A stretch of 64,000 nt of DNA, from the NCBI GenBank assembly GCA_003116995.1, contig BDSL01000036.1:310001-374000 (forward strand). Direction: 5' to 3'. Shown here in pieces: positions 51,001 to 62,300 of this stretch (positions are counted from its first letter, which is position 1; each line of letters opens with the position of its first letter). Under the pieces are notes generated by a model. It did not search any database and was not told the origin of the DNA. It saw only the letters and a program-made list of their open reading frames with translations. The position numbers and the translations under genes were made by a program. Source of the stretch: Yamagishiella unicocca. Its lineage: Eukaryota > Chlorophyta > Chlorophyceae > Chlamydomonadales > Volvocaceae.

Positions 51001-54000
51001 GCTATGGGAGAGCGGACATCGCGGTCCGGTCCCAGTCCCAGTCCTAGTCGGAGTCCCAGTCCCGACCCGCCCGAATACCGACCAGATGCGTGAGGAAGCC
51101 GGTCATTACCAGAGAAGGTCCGCGGTCGTCCAGGAGAGGAGGCCGAAGCCGCGCCGCGCCGCCATGGGGGACGCGAAAGCCCAGACGCAGGTCCCGACGC
51201 CCGCAGACAAGAACGCAACGACTAGCAAAAAACTACCAGAACAGAGGCCCAACCCAGCGGCGGAACTCACCTGACCAGGGCCCAGAGCGGGTGGGGAAGG
51301 CGGTCGACGCGAAGCATGCGGGCAAGGGGCAGCAGGGGGCGTTAGGAACAACATCCAGGCGCGGAGCGGGTGGACAGGGGTCAAAGCAACGAAGAGGCCC
51401 CAGCGGCGCGGCGAAAGAGGCGGAGGCAGGAAGGGGAGGACGGATATACGGGGAGACGGGGACGCGGGCTGGTACGGCGGCGTACGGCGTTGTACGGCGG
51501 AGGCCTGTATGACGGAGGGAGGAAGTGAGAAAATATGGGGCGTGAAGATGCGGGACAGGGGGGCAAGGCTAGCAGGCGAGGAGACGGGATACCGGGGGGA
51601 GGCAGTGCGCGGTCCGGGCTGGTCGGATCCCCACAGCACTGCCACAGCGAGGACGGCGCCGCCACAGTGCGACGCCGGCGGCTAGGGACGCGGGGGAGAG
51701 CGGCGGTCCGGGCGGGGAGGGGGAGAAGGGGCTGTGGGAGGAGACAGTGTGCGAATGGCGGGTGCGCGGGTGGGCGAAGGGGCGGGGGGGGCGGAGAGCG
51801 TGGCGTCGGGAACAGTTTCCTAGGGGTGTTTCGGTCGCGGTTGGGGGGGTGTTGGGGGCGTGGAGGGGGCGGAGGGGCTAGCGCGGGATGAGGTGCGGAG
51901 GGAGGGAGGGGGCGCGGAGGGAGGCCGGCGGCGTATTACAAGTGCGGGGTACGCTGGGGCGACGGCGGCGGGCGCGGGCGGCGGGCGCCGGGCGCCGGGG
52001 CTGGGTGCTGCGGCTGCGCGCGGGGAGGGGAGGCGGGTTGCGAAGGGAAATTGTGAAGGCCAGGGCGACAGGCGCAGCTCAACGCGCGCCTCCTGTCATC
52101 ATTCTGTGCTGTGCTGCGCGATGGATGCGGCTGGGAATGGATGGTTCGGAATGGCGTTGAAAGCCAGGCGGCGCAATGCATTACGTGTTGTATCTTCATC
52201 GTGGTTGTTTCTTCATCGCTTTTGTTTGTGCCCCCTTCACTGCCGCCGCAGGTGACGTGGCGATCATATCCATGAACGCCTCATTCATCCAGTTTGCCAG
52301 CTTCCAGTTGGGCGGGGCTCGAGCCAGCTATGTGAACTTTACAGTGGTACCGGGCGACAGCCCGAAAGCGGCGTCGCTCGTGGACGAGCGGAGCAGTGAT
52401 GTGCAGGGTGGCAGCGGAGGCGGCGGGGGCGGCTCCAACACGGGCGTCGTCGTCGGAGCCGTGGTGGGAGGCACCATGGGCCTGCTGCTGCTGCTGCTTG
52501 CCGGTCTGTTTCTAGTACGGCGGCAACGCACGAGGCAGCGCGCCACCGCGTTCGGCAGCGGACGCGTCTCCGCTTCTCAAGAGGAGGTTAAGCCAGGGAG
52601 CAGCGCCGGGGACACGAGCGACAGCCTCCAGGGCGTCCCTAGAGTATCCCTCTCACCACCCAACTCGGGTACTGGCGGCGCCGCTGCGGCCGCGGCGGCG
52701 GCGGGAGCTGCCGTACGCAAAATCCGCCCCTGCAACCGCTTCGGCCTCACGGATGAGGAAAGCCTGCAATGTACGACAGGTAACGCCAGCGTGGTCAACA
52801 GTAGCGACACGGCGGTGGCGGCGTCTTGCGGGAATCAGGTGGCGCCGTCGACGACGTTGCCGGTGGCGTTGGCGGGCGCGTCGGGGCCGATGGCGCGCCG
52901 CACGTTCTCGTTGGCGCGGTCGGTTCCGGAGGAGGATGCTCTGGGGGATCCGAGTCGTGACAGCAGCGGGCGAGGCGAGCGGGTATCCCCGGGTAGCGGG
53001 TCGACGTCTGCCGATGCCACCGCCGGGCGCTTCCTGCTGGATCCACCAGCCTCCGCGGACGCGGCAATGTCGGCCCAATGCACGCCGCCGGCGATGCGCA
53101 GCCTCCTGGACCCTTCGTCTGACGTCAGCGGCAGCGGCGCAGCCGCCGTGGCCGTTGCACTAGGGGGCGGTGCGGTGCACAGCGGCGCGTTTGCGCGCCG
53201 CATGTCTAGAGCGATGTCGGGCGGCCGCACGCACCTGCTAGTGTCAGGAGAGTCGGGGCGGTCGTCCGGGCTGCGAGTGCGGGCGGCGCTGGGCCGCTCG
53301 CCATCGCGAACGGCCCGCTCGGCTGCCAGCAGCAACAGCGGCCCCTCGTCTGCTCTTCCGGCGCCGCCGCCGGCAATTCTGTCGCCGTCGGATCTAGCGC
53401 GGGTGACCGCGGGGACAGCGGGCAGCGGCGGCGCAGCGACGCCGCAGGCGTCGGGCAGTACGGCGCGGCTTCGGAGCGACCGGATGGTGCACTTGTACCA
53501 GTCGCGGAGCGCGGGGCAGCGGCGGGAGCTGTCGAACCCCATCCTGGTGGCGGGTAGCGGCGGCGGCGGCGGCGGGGGTGGGACCACGGTGGCTTCGGAG
53601 CTGGTGGGCGAGGTTACGGCGTCGCACTCCGCGCAGCTCACGGCGACGGCGGGCACGTTGGATCCTCACTCGGGGCACCCCTTCGACGCGGACAGCAGCT
53701 CCCCTGGAGCGTCCACGTCGATATCCAAGATGCCCGAGCCGGCTAGCGAGGTGCAGCGGCTGATCCTGGAGCTTTCAGCTCAAGGGACGGACCAGCTGGT
53801 GGTGATGGAGCCAATCGGACAGGGCGGCTACGGCACGGTGTATCGAGGTGCGTGTGTGCGTGTGTTTTGCGTGGCATGTGGGGGTTGTTTTGGTTCGGTG
53901 CGGGTGCGGCCAGGTAGCTGTCCGGGATGGTGGTGCCAGGCACGGGCACTTTGGGAGATGCCTGCGTCTCTCCAGCCTCGCCTTCAGGCACGTTTCGGTA

Positions 54001-57000
54001 CCCTGCCTGAGGCTTGCAAGCTGCAGCGCCTGTGGCCTGACTGACGCCTGTGGCCTGACTGACGCCTGTGGCCTGACTGACGCCTGTGGCCTGACTGACG
54101 CCTGTGGCCTGACTGACGCCTGTGGCCTGACTGACGCCTGTGGCCTGACGCCTGGACACCCGTGCTGGCCCCAGGCGTGTGGCGCAACCTGGACGTGGCT
54201 GTCAAAACGGTGCTGTTCCAGGACCGGGCCAACCTCGGAACGTCGATGCCCTGTCCGGCGCCCGGCACTGCGTCGCTGACCCAGAGCAACTTCGTGCAGA
54301 CGGCGGTCATCGAGGAGGGCGAGGAGGGCGTGCAGCAGGTAGGCGAGGAGCGGGGGGCCAGGAGGGGGGTGAGAACGGCAGCCACTACGGGCCTCAAATT
54401 GACCCTATCCCCGACTCCAACCCTAGATGTGTTTTCTTGCCAAACCACTTTTGCAACCCTATTCTCGGCCCTGTGCTGACATCACCTCCTGACCCTCTGC
54501 CTCCCCCTCTGCCTCCTCCCTTGCACCACCTGACAGCAGCCCGCGTCGCGGCCAGACAGCGGCACCAACGCCACCCACGCCTCTTTAGGCCACCTCGCCA
54601 CGGCCCCCGGCAGCGCCTCCGCCTGCGTCAGCGGCTGCTTCGCGGGGACTGGCGGCGGCGGCAGTTTGGTCACAGCTGGCGGAGGTGGCGGAGGCGGCAA
54701 CACCCACAACTGGATGCTGGCGAGCCAGCAGGCGGCCAACAGCGGCAGCCTGCCGACCGTCAACATGGGAGGTGAGGGCTCGAACCCGAGACTTGAGGGG
54801 TGGTGTAACTCGCAGGCAGCGCGCATCGCATTTTGCTATGGCCGGCGACGGCGCAGATCGTGCCACGGCGGCTGGCCCCGCTCCTTGAAGTGCGTGACGA
54901 TGCTCATACATCCTCAAACCTACTACTCGCACTCGTGCTTGTGCCTGACGTGGTCGCCTCATATGTCCTTTTTTCCCTTCACGAAGGCGCTGCTGGACCC
55001 GCTGCCGCGGGCCCGCTGGGTGTCGCCAGCCAGCAGCGCGCCGTGCTAGAAGCGGCTGTGAGCTGCTCGGTGGCGCACCCTAACGTCGTCGCGACCTACC
55101 ACTACGACATCACGCCCGTGCGGCCGTCGGGGGTGGTCTGTTCGGGCGGCCTGTTGGTCAGCGACGGAGTGGCGCGGGGCTGTGCGGGAGTGCCCAGCGA
55201 CTGGAAGCTGTACCTGGTGCAGGTGCGAGAGGGGGGGCGGGGAGGAGGAGGGAAGGAGGATGGGAGGCGGGGAAGAGGAGGGAAGGAGGGGGAAGAGGAG
55301 GAGGAGGGAAGGAGGGCTTGAGAGGAGTGAGGAAGCTGCGCTCCCTTTGCTACGGTGTTTGCATAGCCAGGGCCCCCCTCAGCCAAGCAGGCCCCGCGTC
55401 TGATTCGTCCTCTCCCCTTGACCCCGCAGGAGTTCTGCGACGCGGGCTCACTAGCCAACGCCCTGGACCTGCGGGTCTTGCACGACCCCGTTGGCATGCC
55501 CAACCTGGTGGGTGGGTTGGGAGGAGGACACGCAACGGACCACTGGGGACGTGGCTTTGAGTTCCAGTCCGCGCTAGGGCTCCTCGGCGCCAGCGCAGTC
55601 CTGACATCATGTGCCCAATCCCCGCCCGTCCCCCGCCCATTACCCGCACATCCCTTACCCATTCCCCGCCCATCCCCCGCCCATCCCCCGCCCATTCCCC
55701 CCTCCGCAGGCGCTCACCTTGTGCACCCTGGCCGACATCGCTCGCGGCATGGCGCACATCCACTCCCGCAGCATCGTCCACGGCGACCTCAACCCCACCA
55801 ACATCCTGCTGCGAACCATCAGCGGCAGCAACGGCGGCATCGTGCCCATGTGGAACCGGGTCACGTCGGGCGGGGTCGGGCCTGGCGCCACAGGCGGCGG
55901 TGGCAGTGGCAGCGGCTGCGCTACGCCCGGCGGCACCGTCAGCAGCGCCGCCAACCTGCGGCACGAGCTGGGAGTGACGCTGGTGGCCAAGGTGGCGGAC
56001 TTTGGGCTGTGCGGGATGTTGGCTCCGGGCAAGCGGCACATCAGCAATGCGCTGCGAGGGACGCCCTTCTACACGGCGCCGGAGACGGTGGCGACTGGTG
56101 AGTGTGCCCCCCGCGGCGGGCGGGCGGGCGGGCGTCTGCGGAATGGACGGTCTGCGCCTGCGTTGCGCCTGCCGTACTATCGACCTAACCGCTTTTGTCG
56201 CGCTAAGCTGGCCTGGAAGATGCGTGGCGGGGACCCCTCGCTTTCCCTCTCGACCCCGCCGACATAAGGCCCCATTGGCATACCCCCGGCGCCGTCTGCA
56301 CCCTCCCTCCCTCCCAGCGCCCATCGCGCTGTGAAACCGCCTCACATCCGCTTCCCCCCGCCCTCCTCCTGCTCCTCCCCCTCCTCCTCCTCTTCCCCCT
56401 CCCTTCTTTTGCAGGCACCCTTACCAAGGCATCTGACGTGTTCTCGTTCGGCGTGATCGCCTGGGAGGTGTACACTGGCCGCCCGCCCTTCCAGCACTCC
56501 CCCGAGCAGGGCTTCGTGCGCGACGACAGCTTCCCCCGCATGCCCCCCCACGTGCCGCCCACCTTCGCCAACATGGCTTTGGCCTGCCTCAGCTCCGATC
56601 CCGATGTACGACCCACGTTTGACCAGGTGCGCGGCTGGCCGGATTGTCGTACAGCTCCAGAGGGCCGAGTCGGCGTGCCTACCGCACCTCCTGTAGTGGT
56701 GTGACGGGCACGTGGGAAGGGTGAACTAGCACGGCAAGTGTGTGACGCGTAGCCTCTCGGCTGCTTGCTGTAATTGCAGGGCGGCACTCCTTTACACTGC
56801 ACGGTACGCGCCCCTTTCGATTCCTCTCCCGCTCTCCCGCCTAGGTTGTATAAACGTGTGGCCGAAACCAAATCAAAGCCCCTTCTTACCCCCCGCTCTC
56901 CGTTCACCACGCTCGCCGCCTTGTGCAGATCTTGGATCGTCTCATGTCGCTGCAATCCAAGCTCGCAATCAGTCTTCAGCAGCGCCTGTCGCGGCTGGTG

Positions 57001-57366
57001 GCCAGCAACGGCGCCCTCGTGGGGCCAGCGGGAAGCTTCTCACCCCTGGGGCCATTCAACACGGGCAACTCGCCCCACGCATCGTTGGCGCCAGCCACGG
57101 GTGGCAGCTGCGGCCCCGGCCCCGGCAGCGGGCTAGGAATGGGACTGGGCATGGGCAGGACGCTTAACATGCTGCCCGCCACGTTGTCGCCGCCACAGTC
57201 GGCGCAGAGCGGCCTGATGCCGCCCGCTGGCGGCAGCGGCTTCATGGCGAGCAGCGGCAGCCTGGGTATGGGTTTCCTGGGGGGCCCCAACGGCCCCACT
57301 TTTGCGAACTCCGTGCCCAATTTACAGCCCATGGTGACCGCGAACAGCCCCGTAACGCGACGGTGA
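48067..57366 (+). CDS. Receptor-like protein kinase with beta-helix-like ectodomain
   Basis: Exons 48067-48394, 48600-48793, 49316-50708, 52252-53847, 54175-54338, 54537-54771, 54987-55222, 55430-55507, 55710-56097, 56415-56626, 56929-57366; all phases agree, giving 1,753 residues. A signal peptide (CCSFFWLLAALGWANA) is followed by about 670 extracellular residues with NxT/S sites and beta-helix-like strands (LVLQNVTVQTL, MTLQNVTVACE, FQGLTLRNITS). One membrane span lies at about 704-727 (VVVGAVVGGTMGLLLLLLAG), then RRQRTRQR and some 430 low-complexity residues. Kinase motifs: IGQGGYGTVYRG, DVAVKTVLF, a Gly/Ser-rich insert before alpha-C (VLEAAVSCSVAHPN), EFCDAGSL, HGDLNPTNILL, VADFGLCG, FYTAPETV, DVFSFGVIAWEVYTG and RPTFDQ. 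In the catalytic loop the usual Lys of DLK is Asn. The kinase is probably TKL-like and signals at the cell surface. Confidence 0.9.
48884..48925 (+). repeat. Diverged copy of an intronic interspersed repeat
   Basis: The stretch around CCCGTGGATG in intron 48794-49315 resembles the better-preserved copies at 50766-50835 and 62931-62997, with several substitutions and gaps. Confidence 0.5.
50766..50835 (+). repeat. Interspersed repeat copy in intron
   Basis: A stretch of about 60 bp (core CGAGGGAAACCCGTGGATGT, then a run of A and AGAAGTTTTGAGATGC) in the 1.5-kb intron 50709-52251 matches, in reverse orientation, the segment at 62931-62997. The rest of this intron is G-rich simple sequence with no recognisable exon. 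Confidence 0.8.
54028..54149 (+). repeat. 18-bp minisatellite just before a splice acceptor
   Basis: Six full copies and one partial copy of GCCTGTGGCCTGACTGAC fill the end of intron 53848-54174, stopping 25 bp before the acceptor of the exon that carries the ATP-binding lysine. Confidence 0.95.
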
Positions 57367-58920
57367 CCGCGAACAGCCCCGCGACGGGCGCGCCGGCGGC
57401 TGGATGCGTGCGGAGGTGCCATCACGTTGGAGCGGCGCGGCGGCGGCGGCGGCAAGGGCTGAGGAGCAGTCAAGTGCCGCCCCTGCACCAGCACCACCCC
57501 TCCCCTAAGGTTGCAGGCCATCCCCCAGACGCCGGGGTCAGCTGCTCAGGGGCGGATTTGATGCGGATGTTTTCCTGGCGGGCCTGTGGGGCCGGCACGC
57601 AGAGCCGCGAGTCGCCACTGTCTTGATACGTCTGCGGTCAAGATGCCCCGGTGCATACACCGCGGGGGCGCTGGAGGGGTGCGTGTGTGTTCTGGGTCTG
57701 GTTGGGGGGGTTGCCACTTCTGGCGGCGCACCCGCAGGGGTCCACACGACCCTCAGGAGGGCGCTGCTGCTTCTGGCCTCCCTGTGGCTTCCAGGGCACA
57801 GCAAGTGCCGTGTATTTGTGTGTGCTTTTACGGCGGAGGCATAGCCCACAGCGCCCGACCCGCACGGTTGGCACTCGAGGACATGGACGCGGCTCTTGTT
57901 ATCGCTCCAGGGAAGAGACCTGGACCCTGTCCTTCGATGCAAGGAGGGCTCCTGCTGTGCAGTGCTTCTCGAGCGGCCGGCCGGGCTGGGACTGAAGGCC
58001 GGCTGTTCTTGCTGTTGCTGAGGGCAGGGGCAACTGCACGCTTGCTGCCCCAAGCCCGACCCAAGGGTCGCTCACTCGTACGGCAGCGCAGGCCTCGGCG
58101 GCGGCCTGCGTACCCGCGCCCACGCTGCGCCTCCGATGGCGGCGTGGGTCTTACAGCCCCCGCACCCCGCTTCCCCGTTGTCTGCATACTTCCCGACGTG
58201 AGAGACGTGAGGATGTCGGTGGTGGTGGGTTTTTGCTATGAGTGGTGAGTGGTAGTAATGCTCGGCGGACGCGCAGGCATATCGTTAGCTTGACGATACT
58301 GTCGCACTATGACAGTCGCGAGGCGCAGGTCAGGGTTTTGGTTTGGCTGTCCTAGTTGGCGGCGAGCCGTCGACGACTCTTTCTTTTGTCTGTTAGGTGG
58401 CTGGAGGCGTTCGGGGCGGAGTTCGGCGGAGCGTTGGAGATGCCGGGTACGGCGGCCGCGGAAGGGGATATCTTTTTATGCCCTTACCTGAGAAGGCGCA
58501 GGGCGGGGGGGGGCGCCTCTCTCGAGCGGGGAACAAGGGAGGAAGGAGATGCACATGCTTTCGCGCGTCAGGGCGACGGCGCGTTGGAAGAATAAGAGAA
58601 GAGGTTCATCCGCTTCAGAGGATAACAAGTGAGCGCCTTACTGCGCATGTATTGAGTACCCTTACGTAAACCTGTTAGTAGGAGGCGTCAACGACTGATA
58701 GGTTCCATCGCGCTGCGAGTGAGGAGCAGGGGGGTAAGCGGCGACGCTTGCCATTCCTCGGGTTTAAGGATCGGGAGTATACGCGTGACGGAAGAGAACC
58801 GACTTGCTTGAGCAGTATGCATGGCGGTTCGGAGGCTCCGGGACCCCGTCGAGCAACCGCAGGTATTAGGTAGTTCGATGGGCGGCGGCACTTGAATACT
58901 GGATATAACGTAACCTCTTC

Positions 58921-58950
58921 ATGGTGGTGGTGGTGGTGGTGGTGGTAATG
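58921..58950 (+). repeat. GGT microsatellite
   Basis: About nine copies of TGG/GGT in a row in the intergenic region. Confidence 0.9.
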
Positions 58951-59248
58951 GTGGTGGTGCGGGGGCTGTGGGTGGTCAGGAGGAATGCGGCGGGCCGTTG
59001 TGGAGGGCAGCGGGTGCCCTTGTAATGCGGGGCGTGGGGGAAGGAGCGCGGAAAAGAAATATCGCGTTGGTGTCGTACGGACAAGGCCCAGTGTGGGGCA
59101 TGTGGCAAATATCTTGCTCCGGCTTCTTGCGGCAACTGAGCCTAATGGTTAGAACTCATGCCGCGATGCGTTCGCCTGCGGGGGCGAGGTATCAAGGCGC
59201 GCCCCGGGGTGGGTTCCGTACACCCGCCGTACGCAACTCCTTCGAGGG

Positions 59249-59312
59249 CCGGTGCTGGTACTGCAGCCGGCCCTTTGGCGGCGCGGGTACTGCAGGCCGC
59301 TCTTTGGCGGCG
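59249..59312 (+). repeat. Imperfect tandem repeat of about 30 bp
   Basis: Two copies of a unit with GTACTGCAG and CTTTGGCGGCGCG lie head to tail. Confidence 0.8.
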
Positions 59313-60253
59313 CGTCAAGGAAGTTGTGTTTTTTCCCTAGCCACGAGCCGCCCTCCGAGACTGTGTGGGGACGGGCCCCGAGTGCATGCGTGTCGCTGCG
59401 CTGGGCGGAGGGGAAGCGCAGCTGCCAAGCCCTTAGCAGAACCAGGGGCTAATGCTTCGGGCGTTGGCCGTTGGTCCTTGCGTGGCTGGCTAGGGCTTTA
59501 CGGCGCCAAGTCCAGGCGTGAGCACCCAGTAGGTCAGGGTCTTGTTTAACGTATGCAGTCAGTGTGAGACGACAAGTGCATCATTATATTGTTTCGGCCC
59601 GTGCGCGCACAATGGCACGGTTGCCCAGTCTTCCGTTGCGATTTGGTATCCCCGTTTCACGGCGGATACCGAAGCAACGGCATTGTTTGGTTTGCCAAAT
59701 GAAACCGTTAGTAGAAAAACGCACGCGCTGACGTCGCGCGAGCGTGAATGCCGTCTCCAAAACAGGCAACGACACGGCGCCCAGATACCGTCCTTGCCCG
59801 TGCCCGAGTCGGACCGGGGCTGCTCTTTTTTTAATGCCCTGCTGTGGGAGTGTACGGCATCACCGGTAGTCAAGGGGCGGCAGGTGGATGCGTTGTAGCA
59901 CGGCTCCCGCGCTGTGGGCTTGGGCGGCTGCGAGGGGACTCATGGACCTTCCCACCCCGGTGACGTCACATCATGCTAGACTGCACGGGCGTACAGAGTG
60001 CAGGTGGTTTCGGGGCGGGGAAGGGCTCGCGCGGGGGCTTGTGAAGTAGGACGGAGGAGGGAAGCGATTATCGGTAGCCAACAGCCCTTTTGCGGTTCCG
60101 GTTCCGCCTTCTCCCGTGCGAGGCAGGTAGCTTGCGGGTCCAGGGTGCGTTGGGTATCGTCGGTTAGGTTTCGGAGGAGCGGTTAGGCGGTAGTAACAGT
60201 GTTTCGCCCTAGGGGGGCCCTATGTGTGTGGGGGTGGCATCTGGATGCTCATT

Positions 60254-60258
60254 TTACA
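60254..60258 (-). terminator. Possible TGTAA polyadenylation signal
   Basis: TGTAA, the usual polyadenylation signal of volvocine algae, occurs on the minus strand about 317 nt downstream of the stop of the coiled-coil gene. A 5-bp match can occur by chance. Confidence 0.3.
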
Positions 60259-60574
60259 CTCATTTTGCTGGGGAGGCCGTACGTACGACAGCTGAGCGGG
60301 CGACGATGCGCCTGCAGTGATGAGCAAGCGGAGATAATCCGAAACTTGACAAAATGCTGTTACGGTCAATGATCAAGGCAGCACGTGCCCCGCTCGCCCC
60401 TGACGCAGCGGAACACTCGTTCTGTGCCGTATCGCGCACCGCAGCACCTCTATGAAGATGTATGAGGGGGAGACACAAGGCATCTCAGGCACTGGCGCTG
60501 CGAGAAAAGACGCAAACGCTGCACACTGCATTTGGAACTCGAACTTGCTCGTGGATGGTACCCACGTCACTTGC

Positions 60575-61653
60575 TCACGTCCCCCCGCCCCTGACCGTCG
60601 CCGCACCGCCTACAATCCTCCGCATTGCCCCATCCGCTCCAGCCGCTTCCTCCGCTGCCGCCTCGTCCTGAGGCGCTCCCCCAGCTGCCAGCTGGCTCTC
60701 GGCTCGCCCAGCCCGGCGCACCCCCTCCACCTCCTGATCCCGAGCCGCCCCCTGCCGTAATCTCCAACGGCCCTTGCACTCCGCCAGGCTCTCCGAAACC
60801 GCCTCCACCCGCGACGCCAGTGAGTCCACCCCCTGCGTGATGGCCTCCAGCTGCGCGTCCAGGCTGGCAGCCACCCGAGTGTTGTCCGCCGCAGCTCTGC
60901 GGGTTAGGGGCGTAGGGTTTCGAGCTTAGGGGCGTAGATGAGAAACCCGGGTGTTCAGTGGAGTTCACAAGGTCAACAGGCACACTGGCGGAGCTGAGGT
61001 CCAGCACATCCGGCTCCGGATGCGGCCCCTAGGGATACGCTGATAAAACCCTAAAAGCCCGAACCCGTACCTGCCCAGCCGTCCCACCGCCGCTCGCGCT
61101 GCCGCCTCCGCTGCCGCCATGTCGCGGTGCAGCTGCTCCTGATTGCGAGCCGCCGCCGCCTCGTGACCGTGCAGCCAGGTGCGGTGGGCACGCAGGGCAG
61201 AGTGCAGGCCGCTGGTGAGCTGCGTGGCGGCTGGGTGCAGCGGAGGCAGGCAGCAGACGGGGCGCAAGGCAGGCGGCAGGGGCAGGGATTAGGTGTGCAG
61301 GGGAGGGGGACGGTGGGTGAGGGTAGGATCGTGGGACTGATTGAGGTGGCAACACGGCCCGAGGAGAGGTTTGGGAGATCCCGTCAAGTTCTAAGTGTGC
61401 TGCCTTCATTCTCCCGCAACGTTCGGACTCAGAGCCGCGTACCCGATGACGGCTGCACGGCGGACACGTACGACGCAAGGCCCAGCCAGTCCTGGCCACT
61501 GCTGCCGGCACCGCCGCCGCCGCCGCCGCTGCGTCCTTCAGCCACCGAACGCTGTCCAATCCCGACAGAAGATGCCGCTGCTGATGCGGGTGCTGGTGCT
61601 CCTGCCGTTGCCCCTCCCGCTCCCTGCATGCGCACCGCAACGTGCCATCGCAT
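60575..61653 (-). CDS. Small coiled-coil protein, unrecognised
   Basis: Three exons (61443-61653, 61071-61230, 60575-60896) join in phases 1 and 2 to a 230-residue protein starting at ATG 61653 (a second Met follows eight residues later). The N-terminal 45 residues are Ala/Gly/Ser-rich. The motif DWLGLASYVSAV follows, then a long helical, Ala/Glu/Arg-rich region (HSALRAHRTWLHGHEAAA, QLEAITQGVDSLASRVEAV) with heptad-like spacing, and an Ala/Gly-rich tail. The size and layout recall small subunits of coiled-coil complexes such as BLOC-1 or BORC, but no diagnostic motif was seen and this is only a suggestion. It lies head to head with the EGF-containing gene and could share its promoter region. 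Confidence 0.65.
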
Positions 61654-62300
61654 AGTGACCCTGGCCCGACAGGGGAAGCCTTAAGAGGACCCCAGAGCGC
61701 AGGATATTACTTTGGAACGCGCGTGGACCTGCAGTCGGCTGGGCTCATCCCAAACCGCGCATGGGGAAAGGACGTGTGCGCGGAAGGGCCTCCTTCTCCT
61801 CCTCCTCGGCGCCCTCATTTCATATATTTGCATGCGACCATCGCCCTGACGCCGCCTCACACCAAGCGGTGACTGGTGTCCATTCCCTACTGACCCAACG
61901 CGACACCCACCAACCGAATGCTCCTTAGTTCAGATCCCAAAAGCACTAATTGGCGCTCAACATCCTCCAGTATTTGCTGCTCTTCAGTACCGAGCGCCTG
62001 CCCATGGCGCGTTCGGTCCTCATTAGGAGCGACTACGGTGACAATTCCCTCCTCGCCAGGCGCGGAATACGATGCCCCCATTTCCCATGATAAAACGAAG
62101 ACAAGAGACAACCTCACGAAAATATACTTATCTCACGTCATTAGTCAAGGTACGGAATTATAAACTTAAACGTGGACAGTTGGACTGACGGGATCTGCTT
62201 TATAGCGCTACTTCATACCTTACCACGCAATTTATTTGTACTGATATGGTAACTCGTCCTTACTGCTGGTATTTGACATGTAGCAGAGAGCGGACCCGTG
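61654..62300. promoter_or_regulatory. Probable shared promoter region between divergent genes
   Basis: This 647-bp stretch separates the start codons of the minus-strand coiled-coil gene and the plus-strand EGF gene. It is more AT-rich toward 62150-62280, including CTTTATAG at about 62200. No defined element could be assigned. Confidence 0.4.

Larger units (their letters stand above)
57367..60574. other. Long intergenic region between convergent genes
   Basis: The receptor kinase and the small coiled-coil gene converge here, so both 3' untranslated regions lie inside. Open frames up to 220 codons exist near 57.6-58.2 kb, but they overlap in three or more frames, are rich in Arg and Cys and show no domain, as expected for GC-rich non-coding DNA. 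Simple repeats are listed separately. Confidence 0.5.

Noticed and set aside
57586..58248. A 220-codon plus-strand ORF after the receptor kinase
   Set aside because: Frames overlap on both strands, the product is Arg/Cys/Gly-rich without domains, and it lies where the 3' untranslated region is expected.
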